DNA of 45,143 nt. Source: Gammaproteobacteria bacterium. GTDB taxonomy: Bacteria > Pseudomonadota > Gammaproteobacteria > Steroidobacterales > GCA-2729495. The notes beneath the pieces are model-generated. The model made no database searches and was not told the DNA's origin. It worked only from the letters and a program-made list of their open reading frames with translations. The number at the start of each line of letters is the position of its first letter. Position 1 is the first letter of the stretch. This document shows positions 15,646-23,513 of the stretch, piece by piece. Made by a program: the position numbers and the translations under genes. The stretch is taken from contig JADZBS010000090.1 of assembly GCA_020851975.1 (NCBI GenBank), positions 1-45,143 on the forward strand. The letters run 5' to 3'.

Positions 15646-16539
15646 ATGAGCGCAAGCGCAGGACAGCTTCGCAACGTGGGCCGTGCACGGCGGCGGGGCC
15701 GGGCCGTGGCCGTGGCGCTGTGTGTCGGCTGGCTCGCTCCTGCGACGGCGGGCGCCGGCATCGTGTTTCGCGAAGCGGAGACCGTCGAGGGCGCCGCCGG
15801 CAACTCGCGGCAGATCCGCCAGGTACTGGCCGAGGGCGAGGCCTGCAAGGTCGTGCTGGAGGACGCCGGCGAGTCGCTGCTGCCGGTCGGCACCTACATC
15901 CTCGCCACCACGGTCGATGCCTTCCTCGTCGATCCGGCCGGACGCACGATCGCGCCACTCGATCCGACCACGATGGTGCCGGCGGCCAGCGCGTCGGAGC
16001 CGGCGGGCTCGCTCGCCGCCACGGACGTGGTGCTCGACCTGCTGTTCGAAGCCCCTGGTCCTGAGCTGCTCGGGTTGCCGACGCGCCACCTGGTGTATCG
16101 CCTGCGTTACGACGACGACGCGGCAGATGCAGGCGAACCGTCACGACCGGCGCCGCGCGAGGAACGCCACGAACTCTGGGTAACACCGTGGCCGCCGGGC
16201 GAAGTGGCAGCGGAGGCCTGGATGAAACTGCGCCTCGCCGAAGATGGCGGGCCTGGCGTCGAGCGCGCCGACCTGCGCGAGGCACTCGGACAGATGTACG
16301 GCCAGGGTTTCGTGCTGCGCCAGTCGATCGAGCGCGGTGCGCGGTCAGGGGCGCCCGGCACGGAGCGGCGCATCGACCAGCGCGTGCTGCGCGAGGTCAC
16401 GTCCCTGGCGTGGGCCCCGGTCGCCGCCGCGGAGTTCGAGCGGCCGCAGGGCTATGCGCACACCGAATTCCTCGCCCCACCCGACGGGACTGCGGACGCA
16501 CCGGCGGCTCCGGCGGCACCCGCCCGGGAAGGGACCTGA
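15646..16539 (+). CDS. Secreted hypothetical protein
   Basis: A 297-residue protein with an Arg-rich n-region and signal sequence (VAVALCVGWLAPATAGA), then a mixed alpha/beta mature part. RQIRQVLAEGEACKVVLED resembles the start of periplasmic proteins that bind lipids or metals, but no family can be named with confidence. The tail is Ala/Pro-rich. It ends 6 bases before the GFA-family gene, so the two are probably co-transcribed. Confidence 0.7.
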   Translation: MSASAGQLRNVGRARRRGRAVAVALCVGWLAPATAGAGIVFREAETVEGAAGNSRQIRQVLAEGEACKVVLEDAGESLLPVGTYILATTVDAFLVDPAGRTIAPLDPTTMVPAASASEPAGSLAATDVVLDLLFEAPGPELLGLPTRHLVYRLRYDDDAADAGEPSRPAPREERHELWVTPWPPGEVAAEAWMKLRLAEDGGPGVERADLREALGQMYGQGFVLRQSIERGARSGAPGTERRIDQRVLREVTSLAWAPVAAAEFERPQGYAHTEFLAPPDGTADAPAAPAAPAREGT

Positions 16540-16545
16540 CCGCCG

Positions 16546-16989
16546 ATGGCCAGGACTGCCGCGCCGCGCCTCTACCCCGGTGCCTGCCATTGCGGAGCGC
16601 TCGAGTTCACCTTCGAGACGGCGCTGTCACCGCAGCGCTGGCCGGTGCTCGCCTGCCAGTGCGGCTTCTGCCGCAGCCACGGTGCGGCGACCACGGCCGA
16701 TCCGCGTGGCGAGGTGCGGTTCACCTACGCCTACCCGGATCGCCTGCGTCGTTATCGCTTCGCGTTGCGGAGCACCGACTACTTCGTCTGCCGGGAGTGC
16801 GGCTGCTACCTCGGTGCCGTGATGATGACCGGCGTCGGTGCCGTGGCTGCCATCAACGTCAACGTGCTGCGGGAACGCCCGCGCGGCCTCGCGGCTGCGA
16901 AGACCGCCAACGGCTATCGCAGCGAGTCCCTCGAGGAGCGCCGGGCGCATCGTCGTGCGCAGTGGACGCCGGTATTCGGACCGGTGTGA
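16546..16989 (+). CDS. GFA/CENP-V family zinc protein
   Basis: A 147-residue protein of the glutathione-dependent formaldehyde-activating (GFA) fold. Zinc ligands appear in GACHCGALEF, CQCGFC and CRECGC. The prototype Gfa binds glutathione and speeds formation of S-hydroxymethylglutathione, but most members have no proven activity. It is complete for the family and near two GST genes, though not in one operon with them. Confidence 0.9.
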   Translation: MARTAAPRLYPGACHCGALEFTFETALSPQRWPVLACQCGFCRSHGAATTADPRGEVRFTYAYPDRLRRYRFALRSTDYFVCRECGCYLGAVMMTGVGAVAAINVNVLRERPRGLAAAKTANGYRSESLEERRAHRRAQWTPVFGPV

Positions 16990-16990
16990 G

Positions 16991-17005
16991 GCGCCCGATG
17001 GGCGC
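16991..17005. terminator. Short hairpin between convergent genes
   Basis: GCGCCC-GAT-GGGCGC, a 6-bp stem with a 3-base loop, fills the 23-base gap between the GFA gene and yceH. There is no T-tract. It may act for both strands. Confidence 0.4.
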
Positions 17006-17012
17006 GGCAGGT

Positions 17013-17666
17013 TCAGGCTGGTGGCGTGGGGTGCAGGCTGGCCAGCGCCTGTCGCAGGCGTTCGACTTCCGCTTCCAGGTGTTCGACCCGTTCGACGAGG
17101 CCGGGCGGCGCCCCGGCCGGTGCCGGTGCGGCGGCCTCGGCTACCGGCATCGGTTCACCACCGCAGAGCAGGTGCGTGTGGCGCACGTCGCGCTGGCCCG
17201 CAGCCCTGGCGAGCGGCGTGACGAACGGCCCGGCGCTGTGCGTGCCCAGCGCGCGTAACGCCGCCTCGACGGCGGCGATGTCTGCCACGGGCGCCAGGCG
17301 CTGGCAGCGGGTGCGCAGCTCCCCGGCACTCTGCGGTCCGCGCAGCAGCAGTTCGCAGACGACGGCCCGCTCGAGATCGGTGAACTGCAGCGGGCCGAAT
17401 TCGGTGTTGCAGAACGCCTGCCGGTACTTCGCCACGCGCCCGCCATAGCCGGCGCGGTTGCTGACGAGGTGTCGCTTCAGGAGACCATCGACGATCTGCT
17501 GTACCTCGGTTTCGCCGAGCTCGAGCACCGGGTCGCGGTTGCTCTTCTGGTTGCAGGCGCTGGTCAGCGCGTTGAGCGACAGCGGATAGTTCTCCGGCGT
17601 GGTGACCTCCTTCTCCATGAGGCAGCCGATGACGCGCGCTTCCAGCGGCGTGAGCACGAGGGCCAT
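17013..17666 (-). CDS. yceH: YceH family protein (DUF480)
   Basis: A 217-residue protein made of two winged-helix-like units. LTPLEARVIGCLMEKE and PENYPLSLNALTSACNQKSN are the hallmark of the family, which is conserved in proteobacteria but has no settled function. A short C-terminal coiled coil (ERVEHLEAEVERLRQAL) follows. It is the last gene of a run with the DUF1015 and amine oxidase genes (20- and 7-base gaps). Confidence 0.93.
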   Translation of the reverse strand: MALVLTPLEARVIGCLMEKEVTTPENYPLSLNALTSACNQKSNRDPVLELGETEVQQIVDGLLKRHLVSNRAGYGGRVAKYRQAFCNTEFGPLQFTDLERAVVCELLLRGPQSAGELRTRCQRLAPVADIAAVEAALRALGTHSAGPFVTPLARAAGQRDVRHTHLLCGGEPMPVAEAAAPAPAGAPPGLVERVEHLEAEVERLRQALASLHPTPPA

Positions 17667-17686
17667 TACCGTCTCCTTGCCGGCCG

Positions 17687-18928
17687 TCAGTCGAGCACGT
17701 GCGAGACCAGGCCGTCGGCGAGCTTGGGCTCGAACCAGGTCGACTTCGGTGGCATCACCTGGTTGGCATCGGCGACCGCCATGAGGTCGTCCATGCTGGT
17801 CGGGTAGAGGGCGAAGGCCACGGCCATCTCGCCGCTGTCCACGCGTTTCTCCAACTCACCGAGGCCGCGCATGCCGCCGACGAAGTCGATGCGCCGGTCG
17901 GTGCGCGGGTCGCGGATGCCGAGCAGCGGGTCGAGGAGGTTCGCCTGCAGCAGGCTCACGTCGAGCCGCGCCACGGGATCGGCGGGCACCAGCGACGGGC
18001 GGATGGCCAGCCGATACCAGCGTCCGGCGAGGTACATGCCGAACTCGCCGGGTCGTGTCGGCCGCGCCGGAGCATCCGCGCCGGCGACGGTGAAGCGTTC
18101 GCCGATGCGCTCGAGCAGGCCGGCGGCGTCGTGGCCGTGCAGGTCGCGCACCACGCGGTTGTAGTCGAGGATCTGCATCTCGTCCTGCGGGAAAGCGACA
18201 CAGAGGAACGACTCGTAGGACTCCTCGCCGGTGGCGTGCGGGTTCTGCGCCCGGAGCATCGCGGCCACGCGCGAGGCCGACGCCGAGCGGTGGTGGCCGT
18301 CGGCGATGTAGAGCGCGGCCATGGCGTCGAAGTGCCGGGTCAGCGCAGCGACGGTGGCCGGCTCGTCGATCCGCCAGAGCGCATGGCCGATGCCGTCGTC
18401 GGCGGTGACGTCGTCGAGGGCCGCACCGTCTGCCACCCGCGCCAGGATCGCCTTCACGGCCGGCGCGGGCTTGTAGGCGAGCAGCACCGGTCCGGTCTGG
18501 GCGCGCAGCGCCGTGATCTGGCGCACCCGGTCGTCTTCCTTGTCGGGACGCGTGAATTCGTGCCGGCGGATGCGGTTGGCGTCGTAGGCCGCAACGCTGC
18601 CAGCGCAGACGATGCCGGTCTGCACGTGATCACCCATGCGCAGGCGGTAGACGTAGTAGCACGGCTGCGCATCGCGCACCAGCACGCCTTCGGCGATCAG
18701 GCGGCGGAAACCCGCCGCGCCCTGCGCATAGACCCGCGGGTCGTGCGGGTCGATGCCCTCGGGCAGGTCGATCTCCGGCTTCGAGATGTGCAGGAAGGAG
18801 TCCTGCCGCCCGCGGGCGCGCTGGCGCGCCTCGGCGCTGTTCAGCACGTCGTAGGGCGGGGCAATGACGCCAGCGGCACGGCCTGGCGCGGGGCGCAGGC
18901 CGCGCAGGGGCTTGATGAGGGTGGGCAT
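17687..18928 (-). CDS. DUF1015 family protein
   Basis: A 413-residue cytoplasmic protein of the DUF1015 family. APPYDV near the N-terminus and the IADGHHR motif in the middle are the family signatures; the latter resembles a kinase or hydrolase metal site. Some members are linked to serine metabolism through a proposed kinase role, but this is not proven here. The ATG at 18928 is chosen because the conserved region begins at TLIKPLRGLRP. Confidence 0.9.
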   Translation of the reverse strand: MPTLIKPLRGLRPAPGRAAGVIAPPYDVLNSAEARQRARGRQDSFLHISKPEIDLPEGIDPHDPRVYAQGAAGFRRLIAEGVLVRDAQPCYYVYRLRMGDHVQTGIVCAGSVAAYDANRIRRHEFTRPDKEDDRVRQITALRAQTGPVLLAYKPAPAVKAILARVADGAALDDVTADDGIGHALWRIDEPATVAALTRHFDAMAALYIADGHHRSASASRVAAMLRAQNPHATGEESYESFLCVAFPQDEMQILDYNRVVRDLHGHDAAGLLERIGERFTVAGADAPARPTRPGEFGMYLAGRWYRLAIRPSLVPADPVARLDVSLLQANLLDPLLGIRDPRTDRRIDFVGGMRGLGELEKRVDSGEMAVAFALYPTSMDDLMAVADANQVMPPKSTWFEPKLADGLVSHVLD

Positions 18929-18935
18929 GCCGGCG

Positions 18936-20390
18936 TCAGGCGCTCTGCAGGACCTCGAGCGCGGCGCGCTCGCCCGACTCCATGGCGCCTTCCATGCCAC
19001 GGTTCGACACCGCCGTGTGCTCGCCGCAGAAGTGCAGCCGTCCGTGGGCCTTGCCGACGACGCCGGCAAAGGCCGTCACCTGGCCCGGTTCCCACACGGC
19101 CCAGTCACCCAGCGCGAACGGGTCGTTCTTCCAGGACTGCCAGGCGAGGACTTCGAGCTGGCCCTTCGCGGCCGGGCGCAGTCGCTCGATCTCGCGCACG
19201 ATGCCGGCGCGTGCCTCGGCCTCCGGCATGCGGTCGAAGCGCGCCGCGTGCGCACCGCGCAGCCAGGCCGTGAGGCTCGTGACCTGCTTCGGATCGCTGC
19301 CCTTGCGCTCGGCGGTGACGAGGGCGAGGGCGCCGTCGCTGGTGAAGCTCGCGGCACCGCCGTCGTCCTCCCAGAAGGGACGCTTCGTCGCCAGGTGCGC
19401 GAGGCTGATCGTCTGCACGCCGAGTTCGCGCACGGCCTTCGCCTGCGTTGCCGGCAGCGCCGGCTCGATGCGGATCGTGCGCAGCACCGTGGTCGGGATC
19501 GAGCACACGACATGATCGGCCCGGTAGCGCTGTCCTCCCTCGCAGTGCACCTCCACGCCCTGGCCGTCGGCGCCAATGGCGACGACTTTCCGGCCTAGTT
19601 CCACCGGGTTCTTCAGAGCCTTCGCCATGGCTTCCGGGATCGCCTGGTTGCCACCGACGGCCGTGTAGCTCATGGCCTTGCCCCGGGCGAGTTCCATCTG
19701 CACCTGCTGGAACTTCATGGAGCCGAGCGTCATCAGGGCGGAGACGTTGCGTGCCGAGTCGCCTGTGCCCGGGCCGATGTCGTAGGCGATGTGGATCATC
19801 TCGTCGGACCAGCCGAGGCCTTTCAGCCAGTCGTGCAGCGACACGTCGAGGGCAGCGTGCGCCGGATCCAGCCAGGCGTCGTTGGTGGCGAGCGGATTCT
19901 TCGGGCCGACGACGGCACCGAGAAAAGCCCAGGGCGGCAGCTTCTTCAGCGGCTCCGGGAAGGGGTTGTGCGGGTGCGTGGGCCAGGCCGAGAGCGGCAC
20001 GCGCTCGGTACCGAGGTACAGGTCGCGCTGGAGGAAGAACGGGAATATCGGCGTGAGATCCACCAGGCCGACGCCGTAGGCGGCGCAGGCGCTGATGAGG
20101 CGTGCGTAGCCGGGCGCGAACGAGGTGGCACCGGACTCGGGGTTGCCCGGTACATTGCGGTGCGAGAGGACGCGCCCGCCGACGCGGTCGCGTCCTTCGA
20201 TGACCCGCACGTCGAGCCCGGCCTCCTGCAACGTGAGCGCGGCGTGCAGTCCCGACAACCCGGCGCCGAGCACCAGCACGCGGCTGCGGGTGCCGGCGCG
20301 CAGGGGGCGGGGCAACGCCGCCAGCGCCGTCGTCGACGCAGCGGCGGTGAGCAGTGTGCGGCGGTCCAGGGTGCGGCGGGATGCGGGCAT
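18936..20390 (-). CDS. Tat-exported flavin monoamine oxidase
   Basis: A 484-residue FAD enzyme of the monoamine oxidase/polyamine oxidase family. A Tat signal (LDRRTLLTAAASTTALAAL) precedes the FAD-binding GAGLSGLHAA (about 42-51) and RVGGRV. The C-terminus has HFCGEHTA...GMEGAMESG, the second FAD contact. It would oxidise amines in the periplasm, releasing hydrogen peroxide and an aldehyde. The ATG at 20390 starts the Tat signal. It is divergent from the propeller pair by 218 bases. Confidence 0.9.
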   Translation of the reverse strand: MPASRRTLDRRTLLTAAASTTALAALPRPLRAGTRSRVLVLGAGLSGLHAALTLQEAGLDVRVIEGRDRVGGRVLSHRNVPGNPESGATSFAPGYARLISACAAYGVGLVDLTPIFPFFLQRDLYLGTERVPLSAWPTHPHNPFPEPLKKLPPWAFLGAVVGPKNPLATNDAWLDPAHAALDVSLHDWLKGLGWSDEMIHIAYDIGPGTGDSARNVSALMTLGSMKFQQVQMELARGKAMSYTAVGGNQAIPEAMAKALKNPVELGRKVVAIGADGQGVEVHCEGGQRYRADHVVCSIPTTVLRTIRIEPALPATQAKAVRELGVQTISLAHLATKRPFWEDDGGAASFTSDGALALVTAERKGSDPKQVTSLTAWLRGAHAARFDRMPEAEARAGIVREIERLRPAAKGQLEVLAWQSWKNDPFALGDWAVWEPGQVTAFAGVVGKAHGRLHFCGEHTAVSNRGMEGAMESGERAALEVLQSA

Positions 20391-20513
20391 GTCCGTCCTC
20401 TCCAGTTGCGGGCGAGCCACCGCCGGTGCCGAGCGGCGCGGTGGGGGCGGCAGTATAGCGCCGCGACTCATCCGCCTGTGGTCATTTGCCGCTGGGCTGC
20501 CGTTGCAGGCGCT

Positions 20514-20522
20514 TGCTATGAT
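20514..20522 (+). promoter_or_regulatory. Extended -10 promoter of the propeller gene pair
   Basis: TGC-TATGAT, about 87 bases upstream of the first propeller start. No good -35 is seen, as expected for an extended -10. Confidence 0.45.
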
Positions 20523-20608
20523 CCTCCGGTTGCTGCCGGCCGGACCGGGCCTTCGCGGCTCCCGCACCGGGGCGCCCAAACAACGAACGATCGCAGGGGA
20601 ATCCCGCC

Positions 20609-21856
20609 ATGATGAGCCATACCTCGAGACTGTGGTCCTTGTCCGCAGGTGCTTCACTGCTCGCGCTGCTCGCCGGCTGCTCCAAGCCCGCCGAGCCGCC
20701 GCAGCCGGCTGCCGAGGCACCCGCCCAGCAGGCGGCGCCGGACGCCGTCTCCCAGGCGAGCCCCGACACCGGCCCGCCGCCGGAGTGGGCCGGCAAGGAG
20801 CTCCCGGTGCGCAAGATTCCGAACGTCCCGGAGAATGCCGAGGCCTACTACGCGCGCGACAACCTGCACGTCATCGCCCAGACGCAGGACGCCGCCTCGC
20901 AGGATCCGGGCGAAGGTCGTGCCGGTGGTGCGCTCACCTACACCTTCACGGATACGGGTGAGGAGATCACCCGCATCAACGACCATGGCCAGGACGCCTG
21001 CTCGTGGTTCTTCCCGGACGGCCAGCGCCTGGTGTGGACTTCCACGCGTGACCACATGGACATGCCGCTCGGCAACTGGTCGGATGACACCGAATACCCG
21101 CAGGGCGCCGAGCTCTACGTCTCCGACCTGAAGGGTGGAAACATCAGGCGCCTGACCGACAACCAGTACTACGAGGCCGAGGTCACCACCAGCAACGACG
21201 GGCAGTGGGTGTTCTTCGGCCGCCAGATCGACGGCAAGATGGACATCTGGAAGATGCGCATCGATGGCACCGCCGAGCAGCAGCTGACCTTCACCGACGA
21301 CTGGCAGGAGGGCGCGCCCTACCCGACGCCGGACGGCGAGCACATCCTGTTCCGCGCCTGGAAGCGCAGTGACATCGCCGCCAACAAGAAGCTGCGCGAG
21401 GAGACCGGCGAGCGCCGCCAGACGCCGATGACGATCTTCACCATGAAGACGGACGGCAGCGACGTGCAGCCGCGCACCTTCACCAACGACATGAACTGGG
21501 CCCCGTACCCGGCCCCCGATGGCCAACACTTCTTCTACGTGCGCATCTACGAGGGCAACAACTGGGAGGTCGTGATGAATGACCTCGCCGGCGGTGAGCC
21601 CGTGCGCATCACCTGGAACAAGACCTTCGACGGCTTCCCGGCGACGTCCTGGGACGGCAAGAAGCTGCTGTTCGGCCGCAGCACCGGCGAGCGCTTCATG
21701 TCGGGCATCTACACCCACGTCATGGACATCGCCTCGCTCGGCGTCGGGCCGGAGAACTTCAAGGGCAGCATCCCGCCGAAGGCCGAACCGCCGGCCGGCT
21801 GGGTGCCGGACCCGGCACTGGCAGCATTCAGCCAGCGCCCCGGTGACAAGACATGA
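20609..21856 (+). CDS. TolB-like beta-propeller lipoprotein
   Basis: A 415-residue lipoprotein: signal with lipobox LLAGC (Cys24, then Ser, so outer membrane by the +2 rule), a Pro/Ala linker to about 70, then PD40/TolB-type blades (WFFPDGQRLVWTSTRD, TSNDGQWVFFGRQIDGKMD, YPTPDGEHILFRAW, YPAPDGQHFFYVR). Propellers of this kind bind proteins or peptides in the periplasm. It is 4 bases overlapped (ATGA) with a paralog lacking the lipobox, so both are translated together. Confidence 0.9.
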   Translation: MMSHTSRLWSLSAGASLLALLAGCSKPAEPPQPAAEAPAQQAAPDAVSQASPDTGPPPEWAGKELPVRKIPNVPENAEAYYARDNLHVIAQTQDAASQDPGEGRAGGALTYTFTDTGEEITRINDHGQDACSWFFPDGQRLVWTSTRDHMDMPLGNWSDDTEYPQGAELYVSDLKGGNIRRLTDNQYYEAEVTTSNDGQWVFFGRQIDGKMDIWKMRIDGTAEQQLTFTDDWQEGAPYPTPDGEHILFRAWKRSDIAANKKLREETGERRQTPMTIFTMKTDGSDVQPRTFTNDMNWAPYPAPDGQHFFYVRIYEGNNWEVVMNDLAGGEPVRITWNKTFDGFPATSWDGKKLLFGRSTGERFMSGIYTHVMDIASLGVGPENFKGSIPPKAEPPAGWVPDPALAAFSQRPGDKT

Positions 21857-22926
21857 GCACCGCCATGAAGCACATCGCCGTCGCTGGCCTGGCCGGCACG
21901 CTGGTGGCCGGCCTGGCGCACGCGGCGCCCGAAGCGGCGCCAGGGGCGCCCGGCGAACTGCCGAGCTACATGGTGCCGATCGGCCCGGATGCGGCCGAGG
22001 CGTACTGGTCGCCCGACTCGCGCTACCTGATCGCGCAGACCAAGGACCCGGACGCCGTGCCGAGCTCGCGCGGCGGGTCCGGCAATCTCACCTGGATCTT
22101 CTCGGCCGACGGTCGCGAGATCTGGCGCGTCAACGACCGTGGGCAGGATGCCTGCTCGTTCTTCTTTCCCGATGGCCAGCGCGTGGTATGGACCTCCACG
22201 CGTGACCGGACGGAGCTGCCGGTAGGCGACTGGTCGGATTCGGACAACTACCCGCAGGGCGGCGAGCTCTACGTGTCCGACCTGCACGGGCGCAACGCCC
22301 GGCGCATGACCAACAATCCCTGGTACGAGGCCGAGGTGTCGGTCTCGCCGGACGGCCAGTGGATCACCTTCGGCCGCCAGATCGACGGCAACATGGACAT
22401 CTGGGTGATGGCCGCCGACGGCTCGCGCGAATGGCAGGTCACGAAGACCGGCGACTGGCAGGAAGGCGCGCCGTTCTTCATGCCCGACAATGATCACATC
22501 ATCTTCCGCGCCTGGCGCAAGGCGGACTACAAGAAGATCAAGCCCACACCGATGACGATCTTCACCATCCGCCGCGATGGCTCGGACTGGCGCCGCCACA
22601 CCCACGACGAAGGCATGAACTGGCACCCAACGCCGGCGCCCGATGGCCGCCACTACGTCTACGTCAAGGCCCTGACGCCGACCAACTGGGAGATCTACCT
22701 CGGGGATCTCGCCGGCGGCGAGCACCGCCGACTGACCTACGCCGAGAAACTCGACATCCTCGCCCACGTCTCGCCCGACGGGAAGAAGATGAACTGGGGC
22801 CGGGCCACGGGTGCGGGCTTCATGAGCAACATCCGCACCTTCGTGATGGACGTGTCCTCGCTCGACATCGGTCCGGACCGGCGCGTGCCGTGGAATCCGG
22901 ACTGGGGCCAGCCGATGCCGCGGTAG
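21853..22926 (+). CDS. TolB-like beta-propeller, soluble periplasmic paralog
   Basis: A 357-residue paralog of the preceding lipoprotein, sharing blade sequences such as FFPDGQRVVWTSTRDR and GDWQEGAPFF. It has a plain Sec signal (VAGLAGTLVAGLAHA) in place of a lipobox, so it should be free in the periplasm. The pair arose by tandem duplication. The partner is unknown. The overlap with the upstream stop codon is 4 bases. Confidence 0.9.
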   Translation: MSTAMKHIAVAGLAGTLVAGLAHAAPEAAPGAPGELPSYMVPIGPDAAEAYWSPDSRYLIAQTKDPDAVPSSRGGSGNLTWIFSADGREIWRVNDRGQDACSFFFPDGQRVVWTSTRDRTELPVGDWSDSDNYPQGGELYVSDLHGRNARRMTNNPWYEAEVSVSPDGQWITFGRQIDGNMDIWVMAADGSREWQVTKTGDWQEGAPFFMPDNDHIIFRAWRKADYKKIKPTPMTIFTIRRDGSDWRRHTHDEGMNWHPTPAPDGRHYVYVKALTPTNWEIYLGDLAGGEHRRLTYAEKLDILAHVSPDGKKMNWGRATGAGFMSNIRTFVMDVSSLDIGPDRRVPWNPDWGQPMPR

Positions 22927-22938
22927 GCGGCTGCCGCC

Positions 22939-23475
22939 CTACCAGGTGCGTACGCGCCCCGTGTCGAGGTGCACGAAGTCGTCGGCCGGGTAATAGCCGA
23001 CGCCGCCGCGCGCGAGAGCGACAGCCGCCTGGCACAGGTGCCGGGTGCTGGTCCCGTTCAGGCGCACGTCGATCGCCTGGCCCTGCAGGTGCAGGCTCTG
23101 GCGCGCCACGCCCGTCGAACGGTTGCGCAGCATCGCGTTGGTGGCTGGCGAGCGGAACGCCGAAATGACCTCGAAGCGCCCGCTGCCGCCGGTGCGTTCC
23201 TGCACCGCTGAGAGGATGTCGAGCAGGCGCGGGTCGATCGGGTGTACGTCACCACTTCGGAAGTCGCGCAACAGCTGGTCGACCTGCGCGAGCGCGGCGG
23301 GGACGTAGGCGCCGTTCTCCGCGTAGACGATGTCGAGCTTTTCGCTAGTATGCGTGTGGTAGAAACGCAGTTCCCGCGTCGAGGTGCGGGCGAGGGCAGC
23401 GACCGGGGCACAGGCGAGCGGCAGCAGGGAGACCGCTGCCCTGAGCAGACCGCGCCGGCTGCGGAATTCCTCCAC
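22939..23475 (-). CDS. DUF882/YcbK-type murein peptidase
   Basis: A 178-residue peptidase M15-like protein with a Tat signal (SRRGLLRAAVSLLPL). Zinc ligands fit His129, Asp136 (SLHLQGQAID) and His169 (DFVHLDTG). E. coli YcbK (MepK) cuts meso-diaminopimelate 3-3 crosslinks made by L,D-transpeptidases. The divergent neighbour is such a transpeptidase, a fitting pair. The start codon is GTG at 23475, supported by GGGAGG seven bases upstream. Confidence 0.9.
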   Translation of the reverse strand: MEEFRSRRGLLRAAVSLLPLACAPVAALARTSTRELRFYHTHTSEKLDIVYAENGAYVPAALAQVDQLLRDFRSGDVHPIDPRLLDILSAVQERTGGSGRFEVISAFRSPATNAMLRNRSTGVARQSLHLQGQAIDVRLNGTSTRHLCQAAVALARGGVGYYPADDFVHLDTGRVRTW

Positions 23476-23513
23476 GCGGACCTCCCGGGATCCTGTTCTT
23501 GGCCGGAGCCAGT

